From: Pseudomonadota bacterium
Lineage (GTDB): Bacteria; Pseudomonadota; Gammaproteobacteria; Burkholderiales; Burkholderiaceae_B
Length of the DNA: 64,000 nt
Direction of reading: 5' to 3'
Assembly: GCA_023425645.1 (NCBI GenBank)
Contig: JAFACG010000006.1
Location: 36,691 to 100,690 of the forward strand
Notes under the pieces: generated by a model
Told to the model about the DNA's origin: nothing
The model's database searches: none
Seen by the model: the letters and a program-made list of their open reading frames with translations, nothing else
Shown here: positions 17,543-27,650 of the stretch, piece by piece
Layout of the letters: each line of letters begins with the position of its first letter
Numbering within the stretch: the first letter of the stretch is position 1
Translations under genes and position numbers: made by a program

Positions 17543-20500
17543 ATCGACTCAACTTCATCCTGCTGGCCGGCATGTTCGCGGCCAATCCGGTTCAGGCTCA
17601 GCCGCAGGCCGACGCCGAGGCCCTCAAGCGGCGCATCATTGAACAGATCCATGTAGGCGAGTCCGCCTATCGGGATGATATCGTCAACGATGCCGTGCAG
17701 CGCCTCTATCGTTTGGAGCCGGGGCATCCTGCGGGGGTGTTCGCCCAGTTCAACCAGGCTTTGCGAACCGGCAAGCTGGCTGAAGCGCAAGCCTTCCTGC
17801 AGGATCTGGAAGCCCGGGCGCCGCAGTCCCAGGAGTTGCGCGAGGCGCGCGTCCTGCTGCGCCTGTCCCAGCCCGCCGGCTCCCAAGCCCTGGGCCAGGC
17901 TCGCCTGCTGGCGGCGGCAGGGCGTGTGGAAGAGGCCAGGAAAGCGTATGACGATCTGTTCCAGGGCGTTCTGCCAGGAGCGGACTATGGGGTCGAGTAC
18001 TGGCAGCTGCGCGCCCGCGAAGAGGGCGGCAGGCAGGCGGCCTACCTTCAATTGCAGCAGCTCCAGAAAACGTATCCCAGGCATGTCGCCCTCCTCACCG
18101 TACTGGCCAATCTGGCGTTCAACCTGAACCAGCCCGCCCAAGCCCGGAATTATCTGCACCAGTTGGCCAAGCTGCCCGGCGGCCTTGGGGCAGCCGCCAC
18201 GCGGGAATTCGATTATCTGTCCACGCTGCCGGTGTCGGCCGAGTCCTTGGGCGCCTGGCGGGAGTTCGTGGTCCTGTACGCAGGCCACAGCCTGGTCGCC
18301 AAGGCACAGGCCCAGGTGGATCGTCAGGCGGCATTGTTGAGCGATCCTCGTTGGGTGGCCGGCCAGCAGGGGATATCCGCCATCGAGGCGGGAGGGTCGA
18401 GCGCCCGCAGCCTTGCCCAGCTGCAACAGGCCGCGCGGGCCTATCCGGACGATGTGGAGGTCCTGGGCGCATTGGGCCTGGCTTACCTGCGCCGCGGCGA
18501 TCGCGTACGGGCCCTGCAGTATTTCGAGCAGGCCAAGCGGAGCGAACCTCGGGAGGACCAGACATACCGCTGGGTGAGCCTGATCGATTCGACGCGTTAT
18601 TGGCTGTTGCTCGAGCAGGCGGAGGCGGCCTTGAAGGCTTCCCGCCTGGACCAGGCGCAAGCTCTGTATGCGCAGGCGACGCGCCTGGATGCGCGAGACG
18701 TCCATGCGCCGCTGGGGCTGGCGGATGTGGCGGCCGCACGCGGCCAGTACGATGCCGCCCTGGCCGGCTACATGCGCGTTCTGTCGCGGGAGCCCGGGCA
18801 GGCGGAGGCGCTGCGCGGAATTGCCCGGACCCTGGATAAATACGAGCCCGCCCAAGCCCTGGCCTGGCTGGACTCGATCCGCGGGCCAAATGCCGCGGCA
18901 TTGGCGCAGACGCGGCGTCTCGCCCAGTTGCGCGTGTACCTGGCCCAGGCGCAGGAGCAGGAGCGGGCGGAGCAGTGGAGCGCATCGGCGACCTCCCTGG
19001 AGCAAGCCCAGCAATTGGACCCGGATGACCCATGGCTGAGCTATCGCCTGGCCGAGATGTGGTTCAAGGCCGGCGAGACCGAGCGCGGCCTGCAGGCATT
19101 CCAGCGCCATCTGGACAAGCATCCGCGCGCAGCGGTCAGCCGCTATGCCCATGGCCTGCTGCTGGAATCCCTCGATCGCTGGAGCGAGGGACTGGCGAGC
19201 CTGGAGCGGGTGGCTCGTACCGACTGGACCGCGGACATGCAGTCCCTGGCGCAGCGTCTGCACGACAGGGAACGGATCGAGCAGGCTCGCAGCTTGTATG
19301 CCGTGGGCCGGGTCCAGGATGCGATAGCCTCGCTCGAACGTGAAGACCGGCCCAGCAATGCCGTGCGCCTGCAGATCGCGGCATGGGCCATGGAGTCCGG
19401 CGACGTGGCGAAGGCCAAATCCCAGTATGCGGCGGTGCTGCGGGCCGAGCCGGGGAACCCGGACGCCTACCTGGGCCAGATGGAAGCCTGGCGGTCCGAA
19501 GGGCGCATGGCCACGGTCGAGCAGGCCTTGAGCGACAGGCCGGCGGGCTTGCGCGACTCGGCAAGCGTCAATGAGAAGCGGCGCCTGTCGGCGCTTTATC
19601 TGGCCTTGGGCGAAAGGGCGCAGGCGCGCACTCTGCTGGAGCAGGCCGCCAGCCAGGCCCAGGGGCCGGAGCCTCTGCTCTACCGCGACTTGGGCCGCAT
19701 CGTCGCCAAGGATCAACCCGAGCAGGCGCTGGGACATTTCGAGACGGCCTTGCGGCAGGCCGGAGCCTTGCGGGATTATTCGGCGGCAGGGCAGGAGCGG
19801 CGCAAGACGGAGCTGACCCGGGCGACGCGCAGCAACGAGAGCGATGACTGGCTGTTGCGCAGCTTGCGCAGCGACACGGCCGAGCTCTATCAGCAGCAGA
19901 GCCCCGTACTGCATCTGCATGAGGACTTCTGGGGGCGCAACGACGGCACGCCGGGCCTGTCGCGGCTGAGGGCCAGCACGACCATGGCCCAGCTGGATTT
20001 CCCGCTGGGCGGGGGCACCATGTATGTACGGGCCGATCATGTGCGCATGAATGCGGGCTCGTTCGATGTCGAGACGAACGGCGCCCACCAGGAGCGATTC
20101 GGCACCTGTTCGTTCACGGCGGACGACGCCGACGGAAATACAGTCGCCCTCCCGGGATGCAGCAATGACCTGCGCCAGCGCGCCAACGGCACCAGCTTTG
20201 CGCTGGGTTACCGGAACGGGCGCTTCGCCGCCGACATAGGCCGCACGCCGGCCGGCTTCCCTGTGGAGAACTGGGTGGGCGGCGTCAGCATCAGCGGGGA
20301 CGCCGGACCGCTTGGCCTGACGCTCACCGCTTCGCGCCGGCCCTTGTCCAATTCGCTGCTGTCATTTGCAGGCGCCCGCGACCCCCGTACCGGCATCACC
20401 TGGGGCGGAGTTCTGGCCACCGGGGCAAGCCTGGGCCTGAGCTGGGACCAAGGCCTGGCCCACGGGATATGGGCGGATCTGGGGCTGCATCGCCTTACGG

Positions 20501-21093
20501 GCCGCAATGTGCAAGGCAACACCCGCACCACCGTGATGGGCGGCTACTATCACCGCCTGATCAATCGGCCCCACGAGCAATTGTCCGTGGGGGTGAATGC
20601 GCTTCACTGGCGGTTCTCGCAGGACCTGGGGGAATACACACTGGGGCAGGGGGGGTATTTCAGTCCGCAGCGCTTCACCTCCCTGTCGATGCCTGTCACC
20701 TATGCCCGGCGCACGGCCAACTGGTCATTCGAGCTGCAGGGTTCGGTGTCCCGCTCCTTCACGCGCAGCCAGGCATCCAGCTACTATCCTCTGGAAGGGC
20801 TGGTCTCGGGGCCCGCAGGCCAGATGATGGCCATGGGCGTGCCTTACGCCAATCTGCTGGCTTCCAACTCCATCGAGGGCGGCTCGAGCAAGGGATGGGC
20901 CTATTCCTTGCGGGGAGTGGCCGAGCGCAGGCTGGACAATCATTGGGTGCTGGGCGGCGGTGTCGACTGGCAGAAGGGCAAGGAGTACGCCCCGAGCCGC
21001 TTCATGCTCTACCTGCGCTACAGCTTCGAGCCTTGGCAGGGGGACCTGCCCTTGCCGCCCCGGCCCCTGACTCCCTACGCGGATTTCAAGTGA
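17533..21093 (+). CDS. bcsC: Cellulose export protein BcsC (TPR plus outer-membrane barrel)
   Basis: Outer-membrane exporter of 1186 residues. After a signal peptide (MPLNRLNFILLAGMFAANPVQA) there is a long alpha-helical region of repeated TPR units (for example LGALGLAYLRRGDRVRALQY and YLGQMEAWRSEGRMATVEQA) that forms the periplasmic scaffold. From about residue 800 the sequence becomes beta-rich and forms a 16-strand-type barrel, ending with YLRYSFEPWQG. The length matches E. coli BcsC (1157). It is the last gene of the cluster and is followed by a hairpin at 21100-21135. No bcsD or bcsH is present, so the cluster is the enterobacterial type II layout. Confidence 0.95.
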   Translation: MPLNRLNFILLAGMFAANPVQAQPQADAEALKRRIIEQIHVGESAYRDDIVNDAVQRLYRLEPGHPAGVFAQFNQALRTGKLAEAQAFLQDLEARAPQSQELREARVLLRLSQPAGSQALGQARLLAAAGRVEEARKAYDDLFQGVLPGADYGVEYWQLRAREEGGRQAAYLQLQQLQKTYPRHVALLTVLANLAFNLNQPAQARNYLHQLAKLPGGLGAAATREFDYLSTLPVSAESLGAWREFVVLYAGHSLVAKAQAQVDRQAALLSDPRWVAGQQGISAIEAGGSSARSLAQLQQAARAYPDDVEVLGALGLAYLRRGDRVRALQYFEQAKRSEPREDQTYRWVSLIDSTRYWLLLEQAEAALKASRLDQAQALYAQATRLDARDVHAPLGLADVAAARGQYDAALAGYMRVLSREPGQAEALRGIARTLDKYEPAQALAWLDSIRGPNAAALAQTRRLAQLRVYLAQAQEQERAEQWSASATSLEQAQQLDPDDPWLSYRLAEMWFKAGETERGLQAFQRHLDKHPRAAVSRYAHGLLLESLDRWSEGLASLERVARTDWTADMQSLAQRLHDRERIEQARSLYAVGRVQDAIASLEREDRPSNAVRLQIAAWAMESGDVAKAKSQYAAVLRAEPGNPDAYLGQMEAWRSEGRMATVEQALSDRPAGLRDSASVNEKRRLSALYLALGERAQARTLLEQAASQAQGPEPLLYRDLGRIVAKDQPEQALGHFETALRQAGALRDYSAAGQERRKTELTRATRSNESDDWLLRSLRSDTAELYQQQSPVLHLHEDFWGRNDGTPGLSRLRASTTMAQLDFPLGGGTMYVRADHVRMNAGSFDVETNGAHQERFGTCSFTADDADGNTVALPGCSNDLRQRANGTSFALGYRNGRFAADIGRTPAGFPVENWVGGVSISGDAGPLGLTLTASRRPLSNSLLSFAGARDPRTGITWGGVLATGASLGLSWDQGLAHGIWADLGLHRLTGRNVQGNTRTTVMGGYYHRLINRPHEQLSVGVNALHWRFSQDLGEYTLGQGGYFSPQRFTSLSMPVTYARRTANWSFELQGSVSRSFTRSQASSYYPLEGLVSGPAGQMMAMGVPYANLLASNSIEGGSSKGWAYSLRGVAERRLDNHWVLGGGVDWQKGKEYAPSRFMLYLRYSFEPWQGDLPLPPRPLTPYADFK

Positions 21094-21099
21094 ACGGGG

Positions 21100-21135
21100 T
21101 CCCCACGCCGGTCGCCAGGTCGCCTGGTGTGGGGA
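21100..21135 (+). terminator. Hairpin ending the cellulose cluster
   Basis: TCCCCACGCC pairs with GGTGTGGGGA (10 bp with one G-U) around a 16-nt loop, 7 nt after the bcsC stop. It is followed by AAAAG rather than a T-run, so termination may be partial or Rho-assisted. Confidence 0.5.
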
Positions 21136-21171
21136 AAAGTCCGCAAGCTCAAGGCTTTACTGAATTTATCC

Positions 21172-21200
21172 TTGCTTTCCGGGCTGGGTTTTAGTATTAT
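21172..21200 (+). promoter_or_regulatory. Sigma-70 promoter of the spc ribosomal operon
   Basis: TTGCTT (21172-21177), a 17-nt spacer and TATTAT (21195-21200) form a good housekeeping promoter in the only gap between bcsC and rplN. It implies that the ribosomal genes are transcribed independently of the cellulose genes, with a leader of about 240 nt. Confidence 0.7.
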
Positions 21201-21449
21201 GAATAGCTTACCTGTCCATTTGTCCGAATGGCGTTGTGCTTTGGCATGGGGTCTGGCTGGCAAGCCTGGCAGGTAATACACGTTTTGTCTCTCGCAAGAT
21301 TTCAACCTAGGGTTCGGCTTGCCGGACCAGATCGAGATCGGGTTTACGGTATCGAACTGGCTGGATCCGAATCTGACGGGACCAAAACTGGTTGTGTGAC
21401 CCGGTCATTTTGGCTGGATCGTTGCAATTAAGTTGGAACAGGAAAAATC
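21201..21449 (+). other. Long untranslated leader before rplN
   Basis: About 240 nt without a convincing reading frame separate the promoter from rplN. Small hairpins can be drawn, such as CCATT/AATGG at 21222-21237, but I recognise no known r-protein binding site, tRNA or riboswitch. The length is unusual because spc genes normally follow rpsQ directly. Confidence 0.45.
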
Positions 21450-21818
21450 ATGATTCAAATGCAGACCACGCTGGACGTGGCCGACAACACAGGTGCGCGT
21501 TCCGTAATGTGCATCAAGGTGCTGGGCGGCTCGAAGCGCCGTTATGCCGCCATCGGTGACATCATCAAAGTTACCGTCAAGGAAGCGGCCCCGCGCGGAC
21601 GCGTCAAAAAAGGCGAAATCTACAACGCTGTAGTGGTTCGTACCGCTAAGGGCGTGCGCCGCAAGGACGGTTCGCTGATTCGTTTCGGTGGCAATGCCGC
21701 CGTTTTGCTCAACGCCAAGCTGGAACCCATTGGCACCCGCATCTTCGGACCCGTTACGCGCGAACTGCGTACCGAGAAGTTCATGAAGATCGTGTCTCTG
21801 GCTCCCGAAGTGCTGTAA
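21450..21818 (+). CDS. rplN: 50S ribosomal protein L14
   Basis: 122 residues, standard uL14 length. It begins [20 protein letters not shown] and contains [15 protein letters not shown], both typical of the family. L14 binds 23S rRNA near L3 and L19 at the subunit interface. It is the first gene of the spc block; unlike most bacteria, the gene upstream is bcsC and not rpsQ. A GGAACAGG-type ribosome binding site precedes the ATG. Confidence 0.98.
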   Translation: MIQMQTTLDVADNTGARSVMCIKVLGGSKRRYAAIGDIIKVTVKEAAPRGRVKKGEIYNAVVVRTAKGVRRKDGSLIRFGGNAAVLLNAKLEPIGTRIFGPVTRELRTEKFMKIVSLAPEVL

Positions 21819-21831
21819 GGAGCGCGAAAAA

Positions 21832-22152
21832 ATGCAAAAAATTCGCAAAGGCGATGAAGTTATCGTGCTGACCGGCCGTGATAAAAAACGCCGCGGCACC
21901 GTACTGCAACGCGTCGATGCAGACCACGTCATCGTGGAAGGCATCAACGTAGTGAAAAAACACGTTAAGGCCAATCCCATGGCTGGCACGCAAGGCGGCA
22001 TCGTCGACAAGACCATGCCCATCCACATCTCGAACGTTGCTCTGTTCAACCCCGAGACCGGCAAGGGCGACCGCGTCGGCATCCAGGTGATCGACGGTCA
22101 GAAGACGCGTGTTTATCGTTCCAACGGCAAAGTCGTTGGCGCCAAGGCATAA
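21832..22152 (+). CDS. rplX: 50S ribosomal protein L24
   Basis: 106 residues with an N-terminal KOW motif ([20 protein letters not shown]) and the family segment [19 protein letters not shown]24 is an assembly initiator of the large subunit, binding the 5' end of 23S rRNA. It starts 13 nt after rplN within the spc operon. Confidence 0.97.
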   Translation: MQKIRKGDEVIVLTGRDKKRRGTVLQRVDADHVIVEGINVVKKHVKANPMAGTQGGIVDKTMPIHISNVALFNPETGKGDRVGIQVIDGQKTRVYRSNGKVVGAKA

Positions 22153-22164
22153 GGGGCGGATAAC

Positions 22165-22704
22165 ATGGCACGTTTACAAGATTTCTACCGCGAAAAAGTG
22201 GTTGCCGACCTGCAGAAGCAGTTCGGTTACAAGAGCATCATGGAAGTACCCCGCATCACCAAGATCACCCTGAACATGGGCGTCTCGGAAGCGGTTGCTG
22301 ACAAGAAGATCATCGAGAACGCGGTTTCGGACATGACCAAGATTGCTGGTCAGAAGCCCGTCGTGACCAAGACCCGCAAGGCTATTGCCGGTTTCAAGAT
22401 TCGCGAAGATTACCCGATCGGTTGTATGGTGACCCTGCGCGGTCAACGCATGTACGAATTCCTGGATCGCCTGATCGCCGTGGCCCTGCCGCGCGTGCGC
22501 GACTTCCGTGGTGTGTCGGGTCGTGCGTTCGACGGTCGCGGCAACTACAACATGGGGGTTAAAGAGCAAATCATTTTCCCCGAAATCGAGTACGACAAAA
22601 TCGACGCAGTGCGTGGTCTGAACATCAGCATCACTACTTCTGCCAAGACGGACGAAGAGGCCAAGGCGCTGCTCGGCGCGTTCAGCTTCCCGTTCCGCAA
22701 CTAA
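22165..22704 (+). CDS. rplE: 50S ribosomal protein L5
   Basis: 179 residues, the usual length. The conserved uL5 regions [20 protein letters not shown] and [20 protein letters not shown] are present. L5 binds 5S rRNA and contacts S13 across the subunit interface. It lies 12 nt after rplX in conserved spc order. Confidence 0.98.
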   Translation: MARLQDFYREKVVADLQKQFGYKSIMEVPRITKITLNMGVSEAVADKKIIENAVSDMTKIAGQKPVVTKTRKAIAGFKIREDYPIGCMVTLRGQRMYEFLDRLIAVALPRVRDFRGVSGRAFDGRGNYNMGVKEQIIFPEIEYDKIDAVRGLNISITTSAKTDEEAKALLGAFSFPFRN

Positions 22705-22714
22705 GGGGCGCAAC

Positions 22715-23020
22715 GTGGCTAAACTTTCCCTGATCAATCGCGACATCAAGCGCGCCAAGCTGGCTGAGAAATTCGCCGCCAAGCGCGCCGCACTGAAAGC
22801 GATCATTGACGACCAGTCCAAGTCTGACGAAGAACGCTACCAGGCTCGCCTGCAGCTGCAGCAACTGCCTCGCAACGCGAACCCAACCCGTCAACGCAAC
22901 CGTTGCGTTATCACCGGGCGCCCACGTGGTGTCTTCAAGAAATTCGGTTTGACTCGCCATAAAGTGCGCGAAATGGCAATGCGCGGCGAGATCCCCGGTA
23001 TGACCAAGGCCAGCTGGTAG
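22715..23020 (+). CDS. rpsN: 30S ribosomal protein S14 (zinc-independent form)
   Basis: 101 residues starting at GTG 22715, preceded by AAGGGGCG. This is the long S14 without the CxxC zinc pairs of the short form, as usual in betaproteobacteria. The family signature [20 protein letters not shown] is present. S14 sits in the head of the small subunit. Confidence 0.97.
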   Translation: MAKLSLINRDIKRAKLAEKFAAKRAALKAIIDDQSKSDEERYQARLQLQQLPRNANPTRQRNRCVITGRPRGVFKKFGLTRHKVREMAMRGEIPGMTKASW

Positions 23021-23031
23021 GAGAAATACAC

Positions 23032-23427
23032 ATGAGCATGAGCGATCCAATCGCCGATATGTTGACCCGCGTGCGCAACGCGCAGATGGTCAACAAAACG
23101 TCGGTCAGCATGCCCTCCTCGAAGCTGAAGGCAGCCATTGCTGCCGTGCTGAAAGACGAAGGCTACATCGAAGACTTCCGCATCGCTGGCGAACAAGCCA
23201 AGCCCGAGCTGGAAATCACCCTGAAATACTATGCCGGCCAGCCAGTCATCGAGCGCATCGACCGCGTCTCGCGCCCTGGACTGCGCATCTACAAAGGCAG
23301 CGCAAGCATTCCTCAAGTCATGAACGGCTTGGGTGTTGCCATCGTGTCCACCTCGCGTGGCGTGATGACCGACCGTAAAGCACGCGCAGCCGGCGTCGGT
23401 GGCGAAGTGCTGTGCTACGTGGCATAA
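23032..23427 (+). CDS. rpsH: 30S ribosomal protein S8
   Basis: 131 residues, standard. It starts [20 protein letters not shown] and ends with the signature [20 protein letters not shown]8 binds helix 21 of 16S rRNA; in E. coli it also represses its own operon at the rplE start. I did not find a clear S8-like mRNA site here by eye. Confidence 0.98.
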   Translation: MSMSDPIADMLTRVRNAQMVNKTSVSMPSSKLKAAIAAVLKDEGYIEDFRIAGEQAKPELEITLKYYAGQPVIERIDRVSRPGLRIYKGSASIPQVMNGLGVAIVSTSRGVMTDRKARAAGVGGEVLCYVA

Positions 23428-23439
23428 GGAGAACATCAT

Positions 23440-23973
23440 ATGTCACGCGTCGCTAAGTATCCCGTTTCTCTGCCCAAGGGCGTGGAAACGACCATTGCCG
23501 CCGATCAGATCACGGTCAAGGGCCCCCTGGGCACCCTGGTCCAGCCTCTGACTGGCGATGTCACCATCGAGCTTCAAGACGGTCAGCTGTCTTTTGCCGC
23601 TGCGAACGAAACCCGTCACGCAAACGCAATGTCCGGCACCGTGCGCCAACTGGTCAACAACATGGTTGTTGGCGTCAGCGCCGGTTTCGAGCGCAAGCTG
23701 ACCCTGGTTGGCGTGGGTTTCCGCGCACAGGTCCAGGGCAATGCCTTGAAGCTGCAGCTTGGTTTCTCGCACGACATCGTGCATGAACTGCCTGAAGGCA
23801 TCAAAGCCGAGTGCCCCACCCCGACGGAAGTCGTGATCAAGGGTTCGAACAAGCAGGTGGTTGGTCAGGTTGCCGCTGAAATTCGTGGCTATCGTCCACC
23901 AGAGCCCTACAAGGGCAAGGGTGTGCGTTATGTCGACGAACGCGTCATCCTCAAGGAAACCAAGAAGAAATAA
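23440..23973 (+). CDS. rplF: 50S ribosomal protein L6
   Basis: 177 residues, with two repeated L6 folds and the C-terminal signature [17 protein letters not shown]6 lies near the factor-binding site and the sarcin-ricin loop. It is separated from rpsH by 12 nt and carries an AAGGAG ribosome binding site. Confidence 0.98.
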   Translation: MSRVAKYPVSLPKGVETTIAADQITVKGPLGTLVQPLTGDVTIELQDGQLSFAAANETRHANAMSGTVRQLVNNMVVGVSAGFERKLTLVGVGFRAQVQGNALKLQLGFSHDIVHELPEGIKAECPTPTEVVIKGSNKQVVGQVAAEIRGYRPPEPYKGKGVRYVDERVILKETKKK

Positions 23974-23994
23974 GCCTGCAGGCAAGGACGAATC

Positions 23995-24348
23995 ATGGAC
24001 AAGAAACAATCCCGTATGCGTCGTGCAGTGGCTACTCGCCGCAAGATCGCCGAGCTGCGCGTACACCGCCTGTCGGTGCACCGCACGAATTCGCATATTT
24101 ACGCGAGCATCATCTCGCCCGAAGGCGACCGCGTTCTGGTCAGTGCTTCCACTGCCGAGGCCGAGGTTCGCAAAGAATTGGCCGTTGGCAGCAACGTTGC
24201 GGCCGCCAGCCTCATTGGCAAGCGCGTCGCCGAAAAGGCGAAGGCCGCGGGTATCGAGTCGGTTGCTTTTGACCGCTCGGGCTTCCGTTACCATGGCCGC
24301 GTGAAAGCGCTGGCCGAGGCCGCGCGTGAAGCCGGCTTGAAATTCTAA
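23995..24348 (+). CDS. rplR: 50S ribosomal protein L18
   Basis: 117 residues. The basic N-terminus ([20 protein letters not shown]) is followed by a compact domain ending [20 protein letters not shown], typical of uL18. L18 binds 5S rRNA together with L5. The order rplF-rplR-rpsE is conserved. Confidence 0.97.
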   Translation: MDKKQSRMRRAVATRRKIAELRVHRLSVHRTNSHIYASIISPEGDRVLVSASTAEAEVRKELAVGSNVAAASLIGKRVAEKAKAAGIESVAFDRSGFRYHGRVKALAEAAREAGLKF

Positions 24349-24360
24349 AGGAATTATCAA

Positions 24361-24882
24361 ATGGCTAAAGCACAAGGCAGACAGGCTCCAGAGCAAGAGC
24401 GCGATGATGGCCTGAAAGAAAAAATGATCGCGGTCAACCGCGTCAGCAAAGTGGTCAAGGGCGGTCGCACCATGAGCTTTGCATCGCTGGCCGTGGTCGG
24501 TGACGGCGATGGCCGCATCGGCATGGGCAAGGGCAAGGCACGCGAAGTGCCCGTGGCCGTTCAGAAAGCCATGGAACAGGCCCGCCGCGGTCTGATCAAG
24601 GTGCCTCTGAAGAACGGCACGCTGCACCACACCGTCGTTGGCAAGCACGGCGCCTCCACCGTTCTGATCTCGCCCGCGGCCGAAGGTACCGGCGTGATCG
24701 CCGGCGGCCCAATGCGCGCTATCTTCGAAGTGATGGGCGTACGCAACGTCGTGGCCAAGAGCCTGGGTTCCAGCAACCCTTACAACATGGTTCGCGCTAC
24801 ATTGAACGGTCTGCGTGCCTGCTCGACACCGGCTGACATTGCTGCCAAGCGCGGCAAGACGGTCGAAGAAATTCTGGGGTAA
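24361..24882 (+). CDS. rpsE: 30S ribosomal protein S5
   Basis: 173 residues. The double-stranded-RNA-binding-like N domain contains [20 protein letters not shown], and the second domain has [20 protein letters not shown] and the [14 protein letters not shown] signature. S5 affects translational accuracy and spectinomycin sensitivity; the loop around VVKGGR looks normal. Confidence 0.98.
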   Translation: MAKAQGRQAPEQERDDGLKEKMIAVNRVSKVVKGGRTMSFASLAVVGDGDGRIGMGKGKAREVPVAVQKAMEQARRGLIKVPLKNGTLHHTVVGKHGASTVLISPAAEGTGVIAGGPMRAIFEVMGVRNVVAKSLGSSNPYNMVRATLNGLRACSTPADIAAKRGKTVEEILG

Positions 24883-24885
24883 GTC

Positions 24886-25071
24886 ATGGCACAGAAACAA
24901 ATCAAAGTAACGCTGGTGCGTTCGATCATCGGCACCAAGCAAAGCCACCGCGACACCGTGCGCGGCCTGGGTCTGCGCCGAGTCAACTCCAGCCGTGTAT
25001 TGGTTGATACTCCTGAGGTTCGTGGGATGATCCGCAAGGTGGATTATCTGGTTACGGTCTCGGAAGCCTGA
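24886..25071 (+). CDS. rpmD: 50S ribosomal protein L30
   Basis: 61 residues, the complete short uL30. It begins [20 protein letters not shown] and contains [20 protein letters not shown]. It starts 3 nt after the rpsE stop, so the two are almost certainly translationally coupled. Confidence 0.97.
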   Translation: MAQKQIKVTLVRSIIGTKQSHRDTVRGLGLRRVNSSRVLVDTPEVRGMIRKVDYLVTVSEA

Positions 25072-25082
25072 AAGGAATCGGG

Positions 25083-25523
25083 ATGTCTGAATTGCAATTG
25101 AACAAGCTCAAGCCCGCCGCCGGCGCCAAGCACGCTGCTCGCCGCGTAGGCCGCGGCGTGGGTTCCGGCTTGGGTAAAACCGGCGGCCGTGGCCACAAAG
25201 GCCAGAAATCCCGTGCCGGCGGTTTCCACAAAGTCGGTTTCGAAGGCGGTCAAATGCCTTTGCAGCGTCGTCTGCCCAAGCGTGGTTTCACCACCCTGGA
25301 CGGCCACCTGTACGCCGAAGTGCGTCTGTCCGAACTGCAGAAGCTGGATGTCGAAGTCATCGACGTCCAGGCCCTGAAGCAGGCCGGCGTGGTTGGCCAA
25401 ATGGTGCGTTACGCCAAAGTCATCAAGTCTGGTGAACTTTCCCGTAAAGTTGCGCTGAAAGGCATTAATGCAACGGCCGGCGCCCGCGCCGCGATCGAAG
25501 CAGCCGGCGGCTCGCTGGAATAA
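25083..25523 (+). CDS. rplO: 50S ribosomal protein L15
   Basis: 146 residues. The glycine/arginine-rich N-terminal arm ([20 protein letters not shown]) threads into 23S rRNA, and the globular domain follows. The gene precedes secY with 13 nt between them, the normal order in the spc operon. Confidence 0.98.
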   Translation: MSELQLNKLKPAAGAKHAARRVGRGVGSGLGKTGGRGHKGQKSRAGGFHKVGFEGGQMPLQRRLPKRGFTTLDGHLYAEVRLSELQKLDVEVIDVQALKQAGVVGQMVRYAKVIKSGELSRKVALKGINATAGARAAIEAAGGSLE

Positions 25524-25536
25524 AGAAGGGGTCACG

Positions 25537-26862
25537 GTGGCAAAAGCTCAGGCACAGAGTAAATCGGGTCCGCGCTACGGCGATTTGAAACGTCGTCTCG
25601 TTTTCCTGTTGCTCGCCCTGGTTGTCTACCGCTTGGGTACGCACATTCCGGTACCAGGCATCAATCCTGATGCCTTGTCCGAACTGTTCACTCAAAACCA
25701 GAGTGGTATTCTGGGTTTGTTTAACATGTTCTCCGGTGGTGCTCTGGAGCGATTCTCGGTGTTCGCGCTGGGAATCATGCCCTACATCTCTGCGTCCATC
25801 ATCATGCAATTGATGACCGCTGTGGTGCCCACGCTGGAAGCGATCAAGAAAGAGGGTGAGTCTGGTCGTCGCAAGATCACGCAATACACCCGTTACGGAA
25901 CCGTGTTTCTGGCACTGTTCCAGGGAGTCGGGATTTCCATCGCTCTCGAATCGCAGCCCGGATTGGTCATCGACCCCGGCATGCTGTTCCGCTTTACTAC
26001 AGTGGTTACGCTGGTAACCGGCACCATGTTCGTCATGTGGCTGGGCGAGCAGATCACTGAACGAGGCCTGGGCAATGGTATTTCCATCCTGATCTTCGCC
26101 GGTATCGTAGCAGGCCTGCCTAATGCACTGGGCGGCATGCTGGATCTGGTGCGTACGGATTCCATGTCGATTCTGTCGGCACTGTTTATCCTCGTTTTGG
26201 TAGCCGCCGTCACGTACTTCGTCGTCTTTGTCGAGCGTGGTCAGCGTCGTATTACGGTCAACTACGCCAAGCGTCAGGTAGGTAACCGTATCTATGGTGG
26301 TCAAAGCTCGCATTTGCCGCTCAAGCTGAACATGGCAGGCGTGATCCCTCCGATCTTCGCCTCGTCCATCATTCTGCTGCCAGCGACGATTGCCAACTGG
26401 TTCTCCAGCTCGCCCGGCCTGGGCTGGCTGCGTGAAATCGAAGCCGCTTTGTCGCCTCGTCAGCCGCTTTACATCACTCTGTTCTCCGCGCTGATCATCG
26501 TTTTCTGCTTTTTCTACACGGCCCTGGTGTTCAACAGCCGTGAAACTGCAGACAACCTGAAAAAGAGCGGAGCCTTCGTCCCAGGCATCCGCCCCGGCGA
26601 CCAGACAGCGCGTTACATCGACAAGATCCTGATGCGTCTGACCCTGGCCGGTGCGATCTACATCACCCTGGTATGTTTGGTTCCAGAGTTCCTGCAAATG
26701 CGCTGGAATGTACCGTTCTACTTCGGCGGCACATCCTTGCTGATCATTGTTGTAGTAACCATGGACTTCATGGCGCAGGCCCAGGCCTATGTCATGTCCC
26801 AACAATACGACTCGCTGCTCAAGAAGGCTAACTTCAAAGGCTCGAGCCTGCCTATGCGGTAA
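25537..26862 (+). CDS. secY: Preprotein translocase subunit SecY
   Basis: Channel subunit of the Sec translocon, 441 residues with ten predicted transmembrane helices. Recognisable stretches include [19 protein letters not shown] before helix 1's end, [17 protein letters not shown] (plug/helix 2 region) and the cytoplasmic loop with [18 protein letters not shown] chose the GTG at 25537, preceded by AAGAAGGGG, rather than the longer in-frame ATG at 25468, which lies inside rplO. Position between rplO and infA is conserved. Confidence 0.97.
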   Translation: MAKAQAQSKSGPRYGDLKRRLVFLLLALVVYRLGTHIPVPGINPDALSELFTQNQSGILGLFNMFSGGALERFSVFALGIMPYISASIIMQLMTAVVPTLEAIKKEGESGRRKITQYTRYGTVFLALFQGVGISIALESQPGLVIDPGMLFRFTTVVTLVTGTMFVMWLGEQITERGLGNGISILIFAGIVAGLPNALGGMLDLVRTDSMSILSALFILVLVAAVTYFVVFVERGQRRITVNYAKRQVGNRIYGGQSSHLPLKLNMAGVIPPIFASSIILLPATIANWFSSSPGLGWLREIEAALSPRQPLYITLFSALIIVFCFFYTALVFNSRETADNLKKSGAFVPGIRPGDQTARYIDKILMRLTLAGAIYITLVCLVPEFLQMRWNVPFYFGGTSLLIIVVVTMDFMAQAQAYVMSQQYDSLLKKANFKGSSLPMR

Positions 26863-26869
26863 TGTGAAA

Positions 26870-27088
26870 ATGGCAAAGGACGACGTCATTCAAATGCAGG
26901 GGCAGGTTCTTGAAAATCTGCCCAACGCAACTTTTCGCGTCAAGCTGGAAAATGGTCACGTAGTGCTCGGATACATTTCAGGCAAGATGCGTATGCACTA
27001 TATCCGGATTCTGCCGGGCGACAAGGTCACTGTGGAGCTCACGCCCTATGATCTGTCCCGCGCACGAATTGTGTTCCGCTCCAAATAA
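26870..27088 (+). CDS. infA: Translation initiation factor IF-1
   Basis: 72 residues, a single S1-type OB fold starting [20 protein letters not shown] and containing [22 protein letters not shown]-1 binds the A site of the 30S subunit during initiation. The ATG at 26870 fits the family N-terminus; the frame is open further upstream, but that part overlaps secY. Confidence 0.97.
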   Translation: MAKDDVIQMQGQVLENLPNATFRVKLENGHVVLGYISGKMRMHYIRILPGDKVTVELTPYDLSRARIVFRSK

Positions 27089-27120
27089 GCGGCCGGTTAC
27101 AGGAAACTAGGAGTCAAACC

Positions 27121-27234
27121 ATGAAGGTAATGGCATCGGTAAAGCGGATCTGCCGCAACTGCAAAATCATTAAACGTCATGGCGTGGTGCGTGTCATCTG
27201 CACCGATCCACGTCATAAGCAGCGTCAAGGCTAA
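27121..27234 (+). CDS. rpmJ: 50S ribosomal protein L36 (zinc-binding form)
   Basis: 37 codons reading [20 protein letters not shown] followed by a tail ending DPRHKQRQG. It keeps the Cys-x2-Cys ... Cys ... His zinc ligands, so it is the C+ paralogue. It lies between infA and rpsM, its usual place. AGGAG occurs 8 nt upstream of the ATG. Confidence 0.96.
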   Translation: MKVMASVKRICRNCKIIKRHGVVRVICTDPRHKQRQG

Positions 27235-27270
27235 TTCGCCGAAACGCAACCGATTTAACAAGGAATAACC

Positions 27271-27636
27271 ATGGCCCGTATTGCCGGCATTAACATCCCG
27301 CCGCATCAACACGCCGAAATCGGTCTTACCGCGATTTTCGGCATTGGTCGCACCCGCGCTCGCAAGATTTGCGAAGCTTCGGGTATCGAATACTCCAAGA
27401 AAGTCAAGGATCTGACCGACGCAGAGCTCGAGCGCATCCGTGAACAGATCGGCCAGTTCACCGTCGAAGGTGACCTGCGTCGTGAAGTCCAGCTCTCGAT
27501 CAAGCGTCTGGCTGACTTGGGAACTTACCGCGGCATGCGCCACCGCCGCGGTCTGCCGGTGCGCGGCCAACGTACTCGCACCAACGCCCGTACCCGTAAA
27601 GGTCCGCGTCGTGCCGCCGCGTCCCTGAAGAAATAA
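27271..27636 (+). CDS. rpsM: 30S ribosomal protein S13
   Basis: 121 residues starting [20 protein letters not shown], with the helix-hairpin-helix region [13 protein letters not shown] and the C-terminal signature [21 protein letters not shown]13 forms intersubunit bridges with L5 in the 30S head. It is the first gene of the alpha operon. Confidence 0.98.
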   Translation: MARIAGINIPPHQHAEIGLTAIFGIGRTRARKICEASGIEYSKKVKDLTDAELERIREQIGQFTVEGDLRREVQLSIKRLADLGTYRGMRHRRGLPVRGQRTRTNARTRKGPRRAAASLKK

Positions 27637-27650
27637 TCGAGGAATAGAAG

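Noticed and set aside
17503..20088. 861-codon minus-strand frame opposite bcsC
   Set aside because: No recognisable domain or ribosome binding site, and the TPR repeats of BcsC are on the other strand.
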